From Rhynochetos jubatus (Eukaryota; Chordata; Aves; Eurypygiformes; Rhynochetidae), in NCBI GenBank assembly GCA_027574665.1, contig CM050649.1, forward strand, positions 68,954,585 to 69,018,584: a DNA stretch of 64,000 nucleotides. Direction: 5' to 3'. Positions 24,329 to 35,967 of this stretch are shown here, piece by piece. A program made the position numbers and the translations under genes. Under the pieces are notes generated by a model. It had not been told where the DNA came from and did no database searches. It saw only the letters and a list, made by a program, of their open reading frames with translations. Every line of letters begins with the position of its first letter. Positions within the stretch are counted from its first letter, which is position 1.

Positions 24329-27300
24329 ATGCCTCTCACGCATGTACATGTATGTGTGAAATATGTTTAGGATTCTGTATTTTTCCGAACGTACAGAAGC
24401 TACTTCTCCCTCCAGGTACTTGTGCTTGCGCACTAAGTTGTGGGAGTTGAAGCTCCTCTGTTTTTAACTGAGGGTGGTGCCTTTAGGGAGGCAGGGTGAG
24501 GAGGAAGAGGGAAGTGCAAGGAGAAGGACTCGTGCATGAAGGAACCAGCGTGAACAGACAATCCCAGAGAAGAAGCCGGGGGGAGAAACAGGAAAGAAAA
24601 TGATATCCCACATAGCTGTGCTGCGGTCTAAGGACATTACTTCTTGACAGCGACTGAAAACCAAGCAATATCTGCATTCACAGCAACGGGGAGTTAAACT
24701 GTGACTGAGCAGCAACCATGACTTTTGGAAAACACCTCAGGTGTTTCCTGTTAGATAGCAGGAATAGCGGGAGACTTGCTATTGATAGCAAGGTGTCGAA
24801 AAAGCAGTTCTGCACTCAGCTGTCCTGTTGCTGGAGTCATGTAACACAGGACAGAGAGTACCTGTCACATCAGATAGTGCTAATAGGTGCCAACAGCCGC
24901 CTTCGCTCCTTCCCCCTCAGCCTCTCCCTGCGTGAGAGTCAGGCGAGTAGAGATGTGGAACAACTGGTATTGCTGCATGCTTCTTCTGCCCACACAGTGG
25001 GACCCTGGTACTGAATCAGCCAGTACTGGACTCTGGACACACAATGTACACTGAATATCCATAATAAATAATAATTACCACAGTAGGGGGCAGCAGCCAG
25101 CTGTGGAGGAAAAGTAGGGTCAGCTGCTGGAAGAGATGTAGGGACTGGCTGAGCATGCGAGCTGGGCACTGGGGAGGGCAAGAGGGCCATGGCTGGGAGC
25201 CAGTGGCAGCTGACTGCCAAGAAGAGGGAGATAAAAGCACAAAAGAGGTTCACCAGAGGGAGCTGCTCCTGGCCACCTCTCAGCAATCGGTAGCAGCCCT
25301 GATCCAGGAGGGAAGGCTGATGGCAAACAGGAGCATTGCCAGCCAGAGTGCATGGCCAACGCTGCTCACACGTACCATGCTGGAGCTGGCAGGATGGGTG
25401 TCAGTAAGCCAAGCAATCTGCCGCAGGGAAGAAGCCCTGCACAAGCCTCTGGTTTGCAAGAGAGCCATCTCTCCTCCAAAAACAAGCACAGACTCATCCT
25501 ATCCCCCTCAGCATCTCCCCAGAAGCACCTCCAGCTGAAGCAGGGTCAATGCTCCTGAAATGTAGTACAGCTCCCTAAGAGACTGATAGGCACCTGGTCA
25601 ATGCTTTTCCAAAGCACCATGATGCCCAGGTCTCCTTGATTTCATTTGGAGAGAGGCGTCCAGGCAGTTCTGAGGATCCCCAAAGAGGTCTTAGCTGCCT
25701 GAATTCCTCTAGGTCTGACGCTTAGCACCTGCAGTCCCCAAATGATATGGTAAATGAGAAACTGCTTTTCAAGACACTGCACACACTTAGTACTCCAGTG
25801 CTACACTTAAAATATATCATAGATTTAAAATATTTTTCAAACATCCCTGAAAAATTGTTTCTAAGGCCAAAGAAGTTCACTGGACTCATTTTCACAAGCT
25901 TGTTCCATGGTGTGCTCCCCACATACCGTCTTCTCAGCAAAGTCAGTAGCATCCCAGGGTAAGCTCCTGTACTTGCCCCATGTGTAATACTGAACTATTT
26001 CATCAGCACAGCGTAACAATTAATTAGTGCATGTTCTCTGTAGCAATTATAACAACGTGGCACATTTCATTTGAATGTAGCTTGGTGAAATTTAGCCTTA
26101 CTTATGTATTATCTTCAAGCTTGTTTCTCTGTGCCTGGTTATTTTTCACTGAGTTCAAATGCAAATAGATAAACCCTGTTTGCATTTCCTTCCATAGGAA
26201 CATGTTTATTTCCAGATTCTATATGCATCCACCAGGAAAAGTCACGTGGGAAAACTGAAGGGTTTTTTGGTTTTTTTTGCTGTGTTCCCAGTTGGCTGAG
26301 CATAGTGGGTGTGATGTGGGTGATGCTAAAGGGAAGCCACTTTTCCTCCATTTCTCAACAGAGAGGCTGCATATCTTTTTTCCTCAGTAAAAACAAAAAG
26401 GTACTGTCTGGATCTCATTTTATGAAGCTCACAAGAGAATGGAGAACTTGATAGAGGAAATTTTCAGGCAAATAGGGCATGGTATCAGGGAGAAACATCC
26501 ATCATTTCTGCAGGTAGTAGCCAAGCATAATCCATGTGTGAGCCCAAAAGCAATGTCGTGGGCAATTAAGAGCCTGTATGTTGACTATGTATACAGTTCA
26601 AACATGAAAGAAACAGATCCTTTCCAAATAACTTTTATCTGAACATCTGACCTTAAGAATCAGCCTAAGTTAAGAGCTGGCAAACACCAAGATTTGGAAG
26701 GAAGTTAGGGGTGTTGCACTATTTTGAAAGCTCTGTTTTGAAGCAGCTGTCATTACGACTGTCTGCTGGTACCCCGTCTTAGCATACAGCCTGTCACTGC
26801 GGAGCTTAATGGGAACGAGCCAATGGAGTGTATTGAGCTGTGCTTTCTTGCACATCTTTGTAGCTCAAATTATCCCTTCACACAGCCATAACAGGTAAGC
26901 TTTGAAGCTATTTATGCAACATTCTAATTTGTTCCATTTAATTTGTGTATATGTCTCTCTATGTATGTTTGTGTATACATATATGCATATTTATATGCAC
27001 ATATGCACATTTGGACATCATTATTAAATGTAAATATGCATATTGACACAGATTATTGCTATGTTCATCACAGATTCTTAAGAGTAGTTGGCTTTATTAT
27101 ACAATAAAACAACCACAGAAAGTGAATGCCTTCTTTAGAATAAACAAGGAACGCAGGACTCATTATATTATATATGTTTAATGGTTTGGACATCTCAGTG
27201 CCCGCATGAAAACAAGAAATTGTATATAGCAATAGGCAGTATAATTATTCCAGCAAGGAACATCCATCCCACACTCCTAGAAATATGAGATTCAGCATCA

Positions 27301-27487
27301 CGAGATCCTAGCGTTATGTCATCAGCTGCATGAGTTTCACAGCTTATCTTTCTGATTTTATGTTACAGAAGTAAACTCCAACAAAAATGTATAATACTGC
27401 CAATTTAACAGCACATTTATGTTAATACTAGCTGAAATGGTTTCAAGAAGGTGAATAGAATCAGTGTCTGTACATATGTGTGCACTT

Positions 27488-27521
27488 ATGCGTATATACG
27501 CATGCACACACATGCACATAT
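27488..27521. repeat. Alternating purine-pyrimidine stretch with 16-bp palindrome
   Basis: There are 34 bases of unbroken purine/pyrimidine alternation, beginning with the perfect palindrome ATGCGTATATACGCAT at 27488-27503. Such DNA can extrude a cruciform or adopt Z-form under supercoiling. It is part of a decayed TG/CA/TA microsatellite. Confidence 0.8.
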
Positions 27522-27559
27522 AAATGCATGCACGTATGGGAGTGCTCTACATATATAAA

Positions 27560-28060
27560 CTGTCTTTAGAGATGCCATTATTTTAAAAGGTTGATTTCAA
27601 ATACATTAAACTTGAAAACAATGTTCCATACAGCTGACCAATTTAAAAATGCCTCTGCTGGTGCACGGAAGACCGAGCTAGCTGATATCATTAAACATCA
27701 TCAGATGAGGCTGCAGGTAGCTGAAACATTCCTTAATGAAAATTTAAAGAGAGCAGATTAAAATTATATTCCTTCAATCCAACAGAACACAAAGGTAAAG
27801 ACATTCAATTACAACCAAGATCTCATTTAGCACTAAAGGAGTGCTGTTTGTTGATCAGAATTTATTGCCTGAAGTGAACAGCTAGGCTTGTGACTATGTA
27901 TATAATTACTTTCCACAAGGTACTCTCAGATACAGTTACTAGACAACGTCTTCCATAATTTTAGACTGTGATGTCCATGACCAAGAGTCAGAGAACTCAA
28001 CAACAGCAACCAAGATCTTATCTGTGCTACTCTATCTCCTAATATTGTGAAAAATAAATC
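27560..28060. promoter_or_regulatory. Candidate conserved regulatory block
   Basis: This is unique-looking, moderately AT-rich DNA with many TAAT/ATTA and bZIP- or nuclear-receptor-like half-sites and no simple repeats. A notable part is 27670-27760, around 'gatatcattaaacatcat' and 'gaaacattccttaatgaaaa'. The texture resembles vertebrate conserved noncoding elements. No conservation data are available to me. Confidence 0.25.
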
Positions 28061-29540
28061 TATAATGACATGTATTTGTTTTCTGAACCACTAGGTTAGC
28101 TGTTTTAATTGGGTTTTGTTGGCCAGTAGAATAAGTGGCACCAAGGAAGTGGTTTAAGCAGGATACTCTACCTGTGTGTCTGTACAGAGCACCAGAAGTT
28201 TTCCCTTGGACACATTAGGAGGGTTTTTCAGTGAGAAGACACTGAGTGTGCTCAGCTCTACACCAGAACGGTCATTAGGTCAGAGAAATACATTACATCT
28301 TTAAAATCTCATAACCAAAAAAGATACTGACAGGCAGGAGTGTGACAAGAGGAGAGGAAGAATAACGAGGGGACTGAAAGGACTGGTTTTCTAGGGAAGA
28401 TTAAATGAGCTAAATAGCTATGGGTTGTCTTAATGCTAACTAAACATATCATCACACTAGTTAAAAGACACTGGAGGAAAATAGCTTCAATGAAGGAAAA
28501 TAAGGAGATTTGCAAAGCGACATAACTAGGAAAAATATGATGTAAAGAAAGGAAAAAAAACTTGTGGCAGCAAGATACTCTAGACAGCACATCTTTCCCT
28601 AGGGACAGGGCATCACTTAGGATGTTTAATCTAAGCACACAAAACAACCAAAAATATACCATAGGAAACAAAGTCACTGTGTCAGGGAACTATACTGGGT
28701 CACCTAAAAGCTACATTGATAATTTGTGCACCTGTTATCTGTGATTTTCCTTGATTCTATGGCCAACTCATTGTTACTTGGGTGTATTTGGTTTCTCTGG
28801 GCCCACTCCAACTCATGCTGTAGTCAGCAGAAGTTTCCGACAGGAGCAATAGGACCTCAAAGTCTCCTCCATGTCTTTGCTGTTCTAAAAAGAAAAAAAA
28901 AAAAAAACAACCCACACCACACTGCAAGAACTATTAATGTATATTGTGTATGAATGTATATGCAAGTAAACCAGGCTGGTTCCTTAATATTTCTTGGATG
29001 TTTAAACCTCTATTTATTCTTAGAGATATCTAGGAAAATGTGCATTTGCTTTCATACAGCAGAGCTAAAATGTTTGCTTGGGAAGAAACTTACAGTTCAT
29101 CTAAAAATAACTCATGATGAAAAACTACTTTGGTCATGGATGAATTATGATAATTCTCTATACTAAACCAAAAAATATATATATTACACAGAAATGGCAG
29201 AGATCCTTCTTTTGCTACAGCAGTAATGCAACTGATGAAAGAAGCTAACGACGAATTCTGAACTCAAGGCTGTAGTTTTCAAATACTTTTACCCAATATC
29301 TAAGTGTATATAAGCATACGATGCTTAAATTCCATCTCACTTGCAGGTAGGGAATCACTGTTTTGTGGCAGCTCAGTGGTGGCCCCTAGAGAGGTACAAA
29401 TTTCTGTGTAAGTGGGGCTGCATGTTCAGGGGTCAGAGCTGTGTGTTGGTGTTGTCCATATATCTAGTAGCTGGTATTGTAAATCTTTAGATCAGCGTTT
29501 CCCGAAAATACTAAACAGACATTTTGGTAGCCAGTATTGA

Positions 29541-29795
29541 GCCTGTGGCTATACTGCTTCAGGCTGTGATCTTGTCAGCTTTTACAAGATAAGTAGGGTC
29601 AGGCAGGGTCAGCACTTGGATTGGTAACTCTAAAGAAAGGCAGTAGCTGCAGGAAGTGTCTTAGGCAATAGAATACATGTAACTGTTTTCCCTGAGCTTT
29701 TTCTAATACCCTGATGAAGGCATAACACCCAGCTGTGACACAAGAGCAAGATCCTCACCCTCTGCAGTCATCAAGCGTCTCATTTTCAAAGGGGT
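29541..29795 (+). mobile_element. 5S rRNA-headed SINE fossil (SINE3/AmnSINE-like)
   Basis: 29541-29653 aligns by eye along nearly the full length of vertebrate 5S rRNA: 'gcctgtggctatactgcttc' (5S: gcctacggccataccaccct), 'gatcttgtcagctt' (gatctcgtctgatct), 'agataagtagggtcaggc' (agctaagcagggtcgggcc, the internal control box A region), 'ggtcagcacttggattggta' (ggttagtacttggatgggag) and 'gtagctgcagg' near the 3' end. The DNA after it is not 5S: 'gacacaagagcaagatcctc' and 'tgcagtcatcaagcgtctca' resemble the body of sauropsid 5S-headed repeats (gaggtcctgac...tggtcattaaagatcccat). That makes a SINE with a 5S-derived Pol III head more likely than a plain 5S pseudogene. Divergence is high, so it is an old insertion. 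The family name is uncertain. Confidence 0.7.
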
Positions 29796-30289
29796 CTTCC
29801 CCTGACCTGGCGTGGAGTTAGACGGTACAGTAAACAGGAGACTGCAGAACTCAGGTACGGCTTGCATGCGTGCGTGGTCCTGGTTGAACAGCATGTAAAT
29901 GCATGGCCCCAGCACATTGCATCAGGAGGGGGTACAGGAGAACAATATTTCTGACATCTTTGGGGATGCTGGGGGCTCCAAATTAAGTCTTGGGCTGTGT
30001 TTATAATACGAAAGAAAACTCTTTTAAGCCAAGACCTTGTACACCAACTTTCAGTTTCACACATTTCTATAGAAGGTACAGAAAGGCTGATAATGAAATC
30101 CTTGCCCAATGGTCTACATTGCCAAGAATTTTAAATTGTAAGTTAACCAATTTCTCCTCTAAAGTTCAAACAATAAATAAAATTCTATGTGAAAAATGGA
30201 GCCTTTTATTCCTTTGTCAAAATCTGATCAGAGTAAACTACAGATGTTAAAAGGCACTGTAGTTCAAAGAATTAAAAAGAATCTTATGG

Positions 30290-30600
30290 GGTTTGTATGA
30301 AGAAAAGAGTTTTAGAGAATAATATAGAAAATATTATAATGCTATTATATAAATCAGTGGCACATCCTCACTTTGAATACTGTCTTCAAATTTGGTCACC
30401 TCATCCCTGAAAAAAAGAAAGCAGAAATAGAACAGGTCCAGAGAATGGCAATAAAAATGATAAAAGTCAAAAGGACAGGAAATTTCTTGAGAAGAGATAA
30501 AGAATACAAGTAGCAGCCTGTCTCTCAGGGAAGAGATACCCTCATGGGACTGCAAATCATACATGAACCCTTTCCATAAACTTGGAACAAGGACTGTTGC
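30290..30600 (+). mobile_element. CR1 LINE ORF2 C-terminal fossil (left half)
   Basis: From about 30340 the translation reads LLYKSVAHPHFEYCLQIWSP, matching the CR1 ORF2 C-terminal signature 'LYKSLVRPHLEYCVQFWSP'. After a stop and a frame change it continues with KAEIEQVQRMAIKMIK, matching 'IEKLERVQRRATKMI'. DNA to about 30600 still resembles the family. The copy is dead (stop plus frameshift) and of an old CR1 type rather than a recent avian one. Its 3' continuation appears only after about 0.6 kb of unrelated DNA, at 31195. Confidence 0.8.
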
Positions 30601-31190
30601 CTGAGGTAATCCAGAAGATGTCCTTGACCCCTAGCAGTTCTTCTGGAAGGCTTTGGGTCCTTGCATGAAGCCGGCATTGCAGGTGTTTTCCTCGGTGTAC
30701 CCTGCTCCCTTAGAGGACTTTCAGACCTTGAGACTCTCAACCACTGGAGGCCAATGTGACCTATGGGCAGTGGAAAGGACACAGAACTATATATGAGCAA
30801 CACCTTTTTTCCTTCGCTGACTATATCCCAAAGTCCTTTTTTGGTCTCGGTTTTAGAAACTTGACTTTTCCATACCTTCCTTTCTCTCAAACTTTGGGTC
30901 AGTTTTTCAGAAAAGCATAGGTGATTCAGAGGTACAAATCCATTGACTTGCCTGGCAATCTTTTCAGTTAAACCATTCAGCTCCCTCAAAAACATGCCAT
31001 TTGTCTATTCAAATAGCCTCAGCCCCCAAGGACTTGCACAGTCTCCCTCGCTTTGTGTGATGGAATCCCCAGGCTTCGTCAGAGCTCTACTTAAGCGTGA
31101 CTATAATATAAATAACATTTCGTCCTCATGATCTTCCAACCTAATTAGCAGCAAAGGGAAAAAGAAAAAACCTTTCCTATCCCGCAAGGT
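30601..31190. other. DNA interrupting the CR1 copy (possible nested insertion)
   Basis: About 590 bases separate two parts of what looks like a single CR1 3' region, which would normally be close together. The segment has no RT or LTR motif that I recognise. A 156-codon minus-strand frame overlaps it (30525-30995) but also runs into the CR1 half and has no known domain. It may be an old insertion such as an LTR or MITE, or the two CR1 parts may be separate copies. Confidence 0.4.
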
Positions 31191-31194
31191 GAAA

Positions 31195-31665
31195 TGAAGA
31201 GGTATCAAATTTCAAACGGATAAGAGGTATTGCTTTTCCAAACATGTACAGTTAATTAATGGAACTTGCTGCTGCACAGATAATACTGAGAGAAACAACA
31301 TCATATTTGTAAATGAGGAGGCATTTTTAGGCATAAAAGCAAATCTTCACACAAAGTTCAGATTGGGTTAAATTCAGTAGCATGTGTTATGCAGAAAATC
31401 AGATTAGATGGTAATGACGGTTGCTCCTAGCCTTAAAAAAAATCTGTGAGAGTTTCACTACCTGGAATTATGTAATAATGTCTAACCATCCCAGCAGTTC
31501 TTGGCATATGCCAGTCAATATGCAGGGTCAGGAAGGCATTTTCGTCCATGGTAAACTGTTAAATGCTCAGTAAGGAGGGAGAGCCTCCTTCCATATTCTC
31601 TGGTATTGGTCTCTATCAAAGTCAAGGCATCTTAGGATTGACCAGTGACCTCTAAGGAGCAACCT
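31195..31665 (+). mobile_element. CR1 LINE 3' untranslated region fossil (right half)
   Basis: The order of landmarks follows the old CR1 3' end: 'caaatttcaaacggataaga' (aaatttaaaactgataaaag), 'ttaattaatggaacttgctg' (ttaacctgtggaactcactg), 'ggcataaaagcaaatcttca' (gggcataagccaatctctaa), 'ggtcaggaaggcattttcg' (ggtcaggaaggaattttcc), and 'tctctggtattggtctctat' (catctggtactggccactgt). It therefore continues the reverse-transcriptase fossil at 30290-30600 on the same strand. It is highly diverged and inactive. Confidence 0.7.
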
Positions 31666-31669
31666 GGAG

Positions 31670-34600
31670 GAAGTCCCACTACCCTCAGAATAATTGCAAA
31701 GCATCACTGAACATCTACATATGGAAAGTGAAGGGCTGTCTGACCTACTGATGGATTACCAGAGTAGGTATGGACTGGGCCTTCAGGAAAGACTAGGAGT
31801 CTTTTCAAACTGGTGGTTGTTCACGTCTTTTACTAGAGCTGGACAAATCCTTTCTCCTCCAACCCTGTGTGGGAGCCCTGAAGGCAGCAGTCATATTCAT
31901 GTAAGCATGGTATGTCTTACAGCTCTGTCTGTAGGTCAGAAAAAAACAGACCAAGATCAATAAGGTCTTGGGCAAAAGAGGTTTGGAGGAAGGTGAGGAA
32001 ACAAAAGGCTTAATGCCTGCAACTAGCTTTATCTTTAGACTTATGCAACAGCACACTCTGATGTCCTTATGTCCCATCACCCAGACAACCATCCTCACAG
32101 AGTGTCCCCGGTCCCTACCTAAACCCAAACCCACCCACAGGAGCCTATGGAGATATAAGGCCCTTCCTCAACTGCCCATGGCCAAGCTGTACAGATGAAC
32201 CTCATTGTGCCTCTGGTGCTGTTTTCTATTCACATAGCCTCAGATGGGGGCAGGGGCCAGGAAATCTCCTTTCTCCTGAAAAATGTTACCTTGTTTTGGT
32301 GATGCATGATGTCGTTCACCTCTGAAGGGTTAAAAAGATGTTAATTCTAACAAGGTGACCAGGGAATAAGAGGCCCTTTTCTCCACGGTTGCACTTACCT
32401 ACAACTTCAGTCATCTCACAGGCCCCACAAGAAATCAGGGAGGATGTGTTCTAGGGAAGCGCTGATCTGGAGTCATTTCAGTTATGGGAAAAAATAGAAA
32501 AGGAAAAAAAATTAAAAGGAGCAAATCAGCTCCTTACACTAGCGGTTTTACACCAGCAATCTGTACTTTCTTACAGAGCATGTACATAAAGTCAGCACAA
32601 AATGCACACAGAGTTGTGATTTCAGGATGTTTGTAATGGCAAGTTAGATTGTAAATTATTTCTTTTGGGTGCAGAAAGCACAGAGGAAAAAATTTATATT
32701 ATTCATAAAAATGATTGTCCTGTTCTCTTGTATACCTCTGCAATTTATTCCGTAACAGCTTTTTACTTCAAAGAAATCACTAGCTAATGACATCTCCAAC
32801 TTAAAAAAATCCACTTATTCACAACCCTGTCCCTGAGGGAATTCCCGGGTGTTATCAGAAATTTTTCCAAAGATCATTAACAGATATTACAAACCAATTG
32901 AAACTGAGTATTTTCTTTGCAAATTACTTTTAACTTTAGAGCTATTGAAAAAAGACATTGAGTGATTTAATTTACTTAATCTGTCTACAGATTGCAGCTA
33001 TGTGCATATCCTGTGATTGCATTTCCAACAAAAAGCATATATAACTATCCCTAATAGAGATATTTTTCTAAATTATCGTACAAGATCAGTGAGATCTCTG
33101 AAGATATTAATGTTTACTTTTTCATTTAGAAAATTGCACTCAAGAAAGAAATGGGCACCTTTATTCTGTTGTTATCTTAGAAATAATAACACACCATAAT
33201 ACTTATTTTACCTGCTATTTTAATTAAAACTCCAATAATCACCACGTCTGCGTATCCTTTGAGGATATGTTCTACTGACTTTCCTGAAAATCAGTGTATT
33301 TTCATTACGATGTGAAGCCAATATTTCAGAAACACCTTATGCAGCAATGAGTGCACCGAGCAAGATACTCTATCTTGTACCAATCCAAAACAGCTGAGCA
33401 GAGCAAGCTAATTCAGCAGAGGAGGGCTGGAGAATGTATTTTATTCTCCACCTTACTGCCTTAAACTCCTCCCAGAGAATCTTATGTGTATCAGCACCAC
33501 TTCTGCAGGAAGTATGGAAAATATTTTCCCCGTGAATATTTAGCTTGTAGCTTCCTGGCTAGGGTTCCCACTTTTTCTGCAGATAGGAGATAAGGGCTTG
33601 AACCCCCTGAAGCTCAGGCAGGCTTAGAAGGTATTTAAATTACAGTGAAGGCAGCTGCTGTACCCTGTGTACTGTGCAGTCCTGACCATGTGCTACACAT
33701 GCTTTGCCAGGTCACTTTTTGTAGGCACATGGGTAAAGCAATGCATAGTCTGGGGAGGGGAATCAGGATTGGCTGCTGAGAAGTTCAGCTCAGCTAAGCT
33801 GGTGACTGTCTGGCCAACAGGCACAAGCAGAAGAAGGATTTTAGATGTCTTGACAATTTTATTAGCCAAAATGTGAGTGATGAACTTAGGATGGGGGCGT
33901 GGATTGGGATTCTGGACTTGGACAACTGTATGTCTCACGAGTCTCAATCATTTCCTTTGGTGGCTTTGGGCCCAGAGATGACTATTCAGAGAAAGACCCG
34001 GATTCATCAGTAAATAGTGCCTAAACATCCCTTAAAATCTTGCTTAAAATGGTGGGAAAAGTGTACAGAAAAGGTGACAGAAGATTTTCAGTTGATGGTT
34101 ACTGTTGCACCTTCCTCAGATATTCTGCATCTTCCCATCGGTTGGGTCACAGGCTTGGGACCAGCCTAAAGACCTTCCCATTCCCAGTACTATGTAACTC
34201 TCACTCTCCTGCTGGGAGAGCTTCTGGGTTGCAACAGAAAGATTTCATGGTGAAAGGTGCACCAAAAAGCCTGAGTTAGCTAATGAGGCAGTTTTGAACC
34301 TGTGTCATTAGCTGGTGAAGTCTGAAAAGATAATTTCCTGAGCTGCATGAGGTCCAGGTTTGTCCTGTGAACTTTGAATACCTGTATTAGTGGAGAGACC
34401 AGACATCTTAACAAAGGTCCCACACTCTTAACTTGGCAGCTCGTTCCTTTCCACCATCCCGTGGTGGCAGGTGGGCATGAGAACAGAGATGGGGTGTCTG
34501 CTGTTGAGCAAGGGGCGTTTGCACAGCTTATTGGCTTGGGTTTAACCCCCACTGCACCCAGATAAATGGAAAGGGAGGATGGTACATTCTTCCTTTCTCC

Positions 34601-34990
34601 CAGTAAAGGTGCAGCCTCTCAAATTTGTCACATACCTGCTCTTCATTCACCCACATGACCTGTTCAAGACACTTCTCTAGACATGGTCCAAACCCCAAGT
34701 TTATAGCTATAATGGTGCTGCTGGTGTCAGTAGCTGCCACTGTGAACCGCTACTGCTCTTTAGGATCCTCTCTTTTTAGAGGGTTGTCCACCACCTCTCT
34801 GTCACACACACGCAACTGTCATTACAGTGTCAGGTCAGAAGGTGCACACATAACCCCAGAAAGACAGAGCGCCAACACATTTGCTGGTGGCTTTCATGTT
34901 GCACTAGCAGCGCAATCTCTCGTGGCCACCCAGCTCCAGGGATGAGTCAGTTCAGTGCTGAAGCATCCTCCCGCTCTTCCCCCCCCTGCC
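31670..34990. other. Noncoding DNA, no gene recognised
   Basis: This is mixed composition DNA, AT-rich from 32440 to 33300 and slightly GC-richer towards 34990. The open frames found (for example 34374-34565 and 34625-34945) are short, have no domain, and overlap frames on the opposite strand. No repeat with a clear family was identified. Confidence 0.5.
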
Positions 34991-34999
34991 TTCCCCCGT

Positions 35000-35260
35000 T
35001 CTAGATGCCTCGTGTTGCTTGTGTTTTAATACAACCAGCCGCCCCGTGCTCTGGGGCTCCTTTTGCATGGGGACAGGTGGCAGAAGCCACGACCATGCTT
35101 ACATCAGGGTTGACCCGGGCTTTCCACCTGCCATCATCGGGCGTTGGGCCATCAGCTGCCAAACTGGCACGGCTCCACCGGCCGCGGCGGCTGAGCGCCT
35201 CTGTTGTCACTCAACCCGGGGCATCTCCGCGGAGTCTGATAACACATCTGCTAATTAATG
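35000..35260. promoter_or_regulatory. Isolated CpG-rich patch
   Basis: This stretch carries many CpG dinucleotides (ccgccccg, gacccgggc, ggccgcggcggctgagcg, caacccgggg, ctccgcgg), while the DNA on both sides is CpG-poor. Three open frames overlap here on both strands, as expected where GC-rich DNA lacks stops; none resembles a protein. It could be an orphan CpG island, an alternative promoter, or a regulatory element. It abuts the fold-back repeat at 35275-35331. Confidence 0.35.
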
Positions 35261-35274
35261 CCAGTTGTGATCAT

Positions 35275-35335
35275 TGGTCAGATCCTCGACTGGGATAAAT
35301 TGACACAGTTCCATTTATGCCTGTGACAATTAGCA
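35275..35335. repeat. Fold-back sauropsid repeat fragment
   Basis: AATTGACACAG (35298-35308) and CTGTGACAATT (35321-35331) pair with one mismatch out of 11 around a 12-base loop. The left flank 'gtcagatcctcgactgggat' matches the arm 'gccagatcctcagctggtgt' of the same palindromic repeat class as 24248-24328, and the centre 'gttccattta' fits its 'gctccattga'. It lies at the edge of a CpG-rich patch, within DNA that reads as regulatory. Confidence 0.55.
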
Positions 35336-35339
35336 GCAG

Positions 35340-35965
35340 CTTAGAGCTTGCCCGGTGATTTTCTTTATAACATGGATATACATCTTGTTGAAAGCGAATA
35401 AAACCCACCAACTAATTGCATATAAACTACCAAACAATCAGAAAATGAAATGATTGTCAGTAACTCCCAGCTCAGGCCAAATTACAATGGTGACAAAGAA
35501 GTGATAGCCCCAGATATGTTAACAACTCTCTGAGCTAGCCAAGCTCCTTAAAACAAAAATAATTAATAATAATAGATGTGCTTCTGGATACATTCATCTG
35601 TAAGGAAAGCCTAATGAGTCTGTGTTTTAAGAAAGAGTCTATCAGGAAATTCAAATGTGATTCTATTAACATGCAAGCATAGCATTTTACATTTTAACAA
35701 CTGAACTGATCAAATCTATTCTTGAATTCAATTTTTAAGTCTTACAAGCAACCCTAGTAAGTGAAAAGGAACAGTCTAAGAACTTTCTCGGGGTTCTTTT
35801 TCTGCAGTTTGTCAAAATTTCATTTCGATCAATACTTCCACCCTGTTAGGTCGTATCACCAGCCCTCTCAACCATAGTAAGCAGAGCTGCGGTAGGTATT
35901 AAATCCTAACTAGAAGCAAGTAAGGCACTCCTGGAAATAAAGCAAAAGTTTGATAGGTTGTGTCA
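35340..35965. other. AT-rich noncoding DNA
   Basis: This stretch between the fold-back repeat and the L2/MIR-like tail is AT-rich, with clustered TAAT/ATTA words in its first half (ctaattgcat, aattaataataat). No gene is seen. The texture is compatible with a regulatory element, but nothing more specific can be supported. Confidence 0.4.
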
Positions 35966-35967
35966 AA

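Larger units (their letters stand above)
24330..29530. other. Noncoding DNA with low-complexity TG/CA stretches
   Basis: No gene is recognised. A GC-richer segment at about 24900-25560 contains a 127-codon plus-strand frame (25155-25538) with a Lys/Arg/Gln-rich N-terminal half; I could not assign it. Irregular (TG)n/(TA)n DNA occurs at 26945-27015 and 27470-27540. The T/G tract at about 26260-26278 is of the avian-looking type. An A-tract lies at about 28886-28900. Confidence 0.5.

Noticed and set aside
29541-29653. Functional 5S rRNA gene
   Set aside because: Too many substitutions in control and stem positions, no T-run terminator directly after the 5S end, and the flanking body looks like a SINE.
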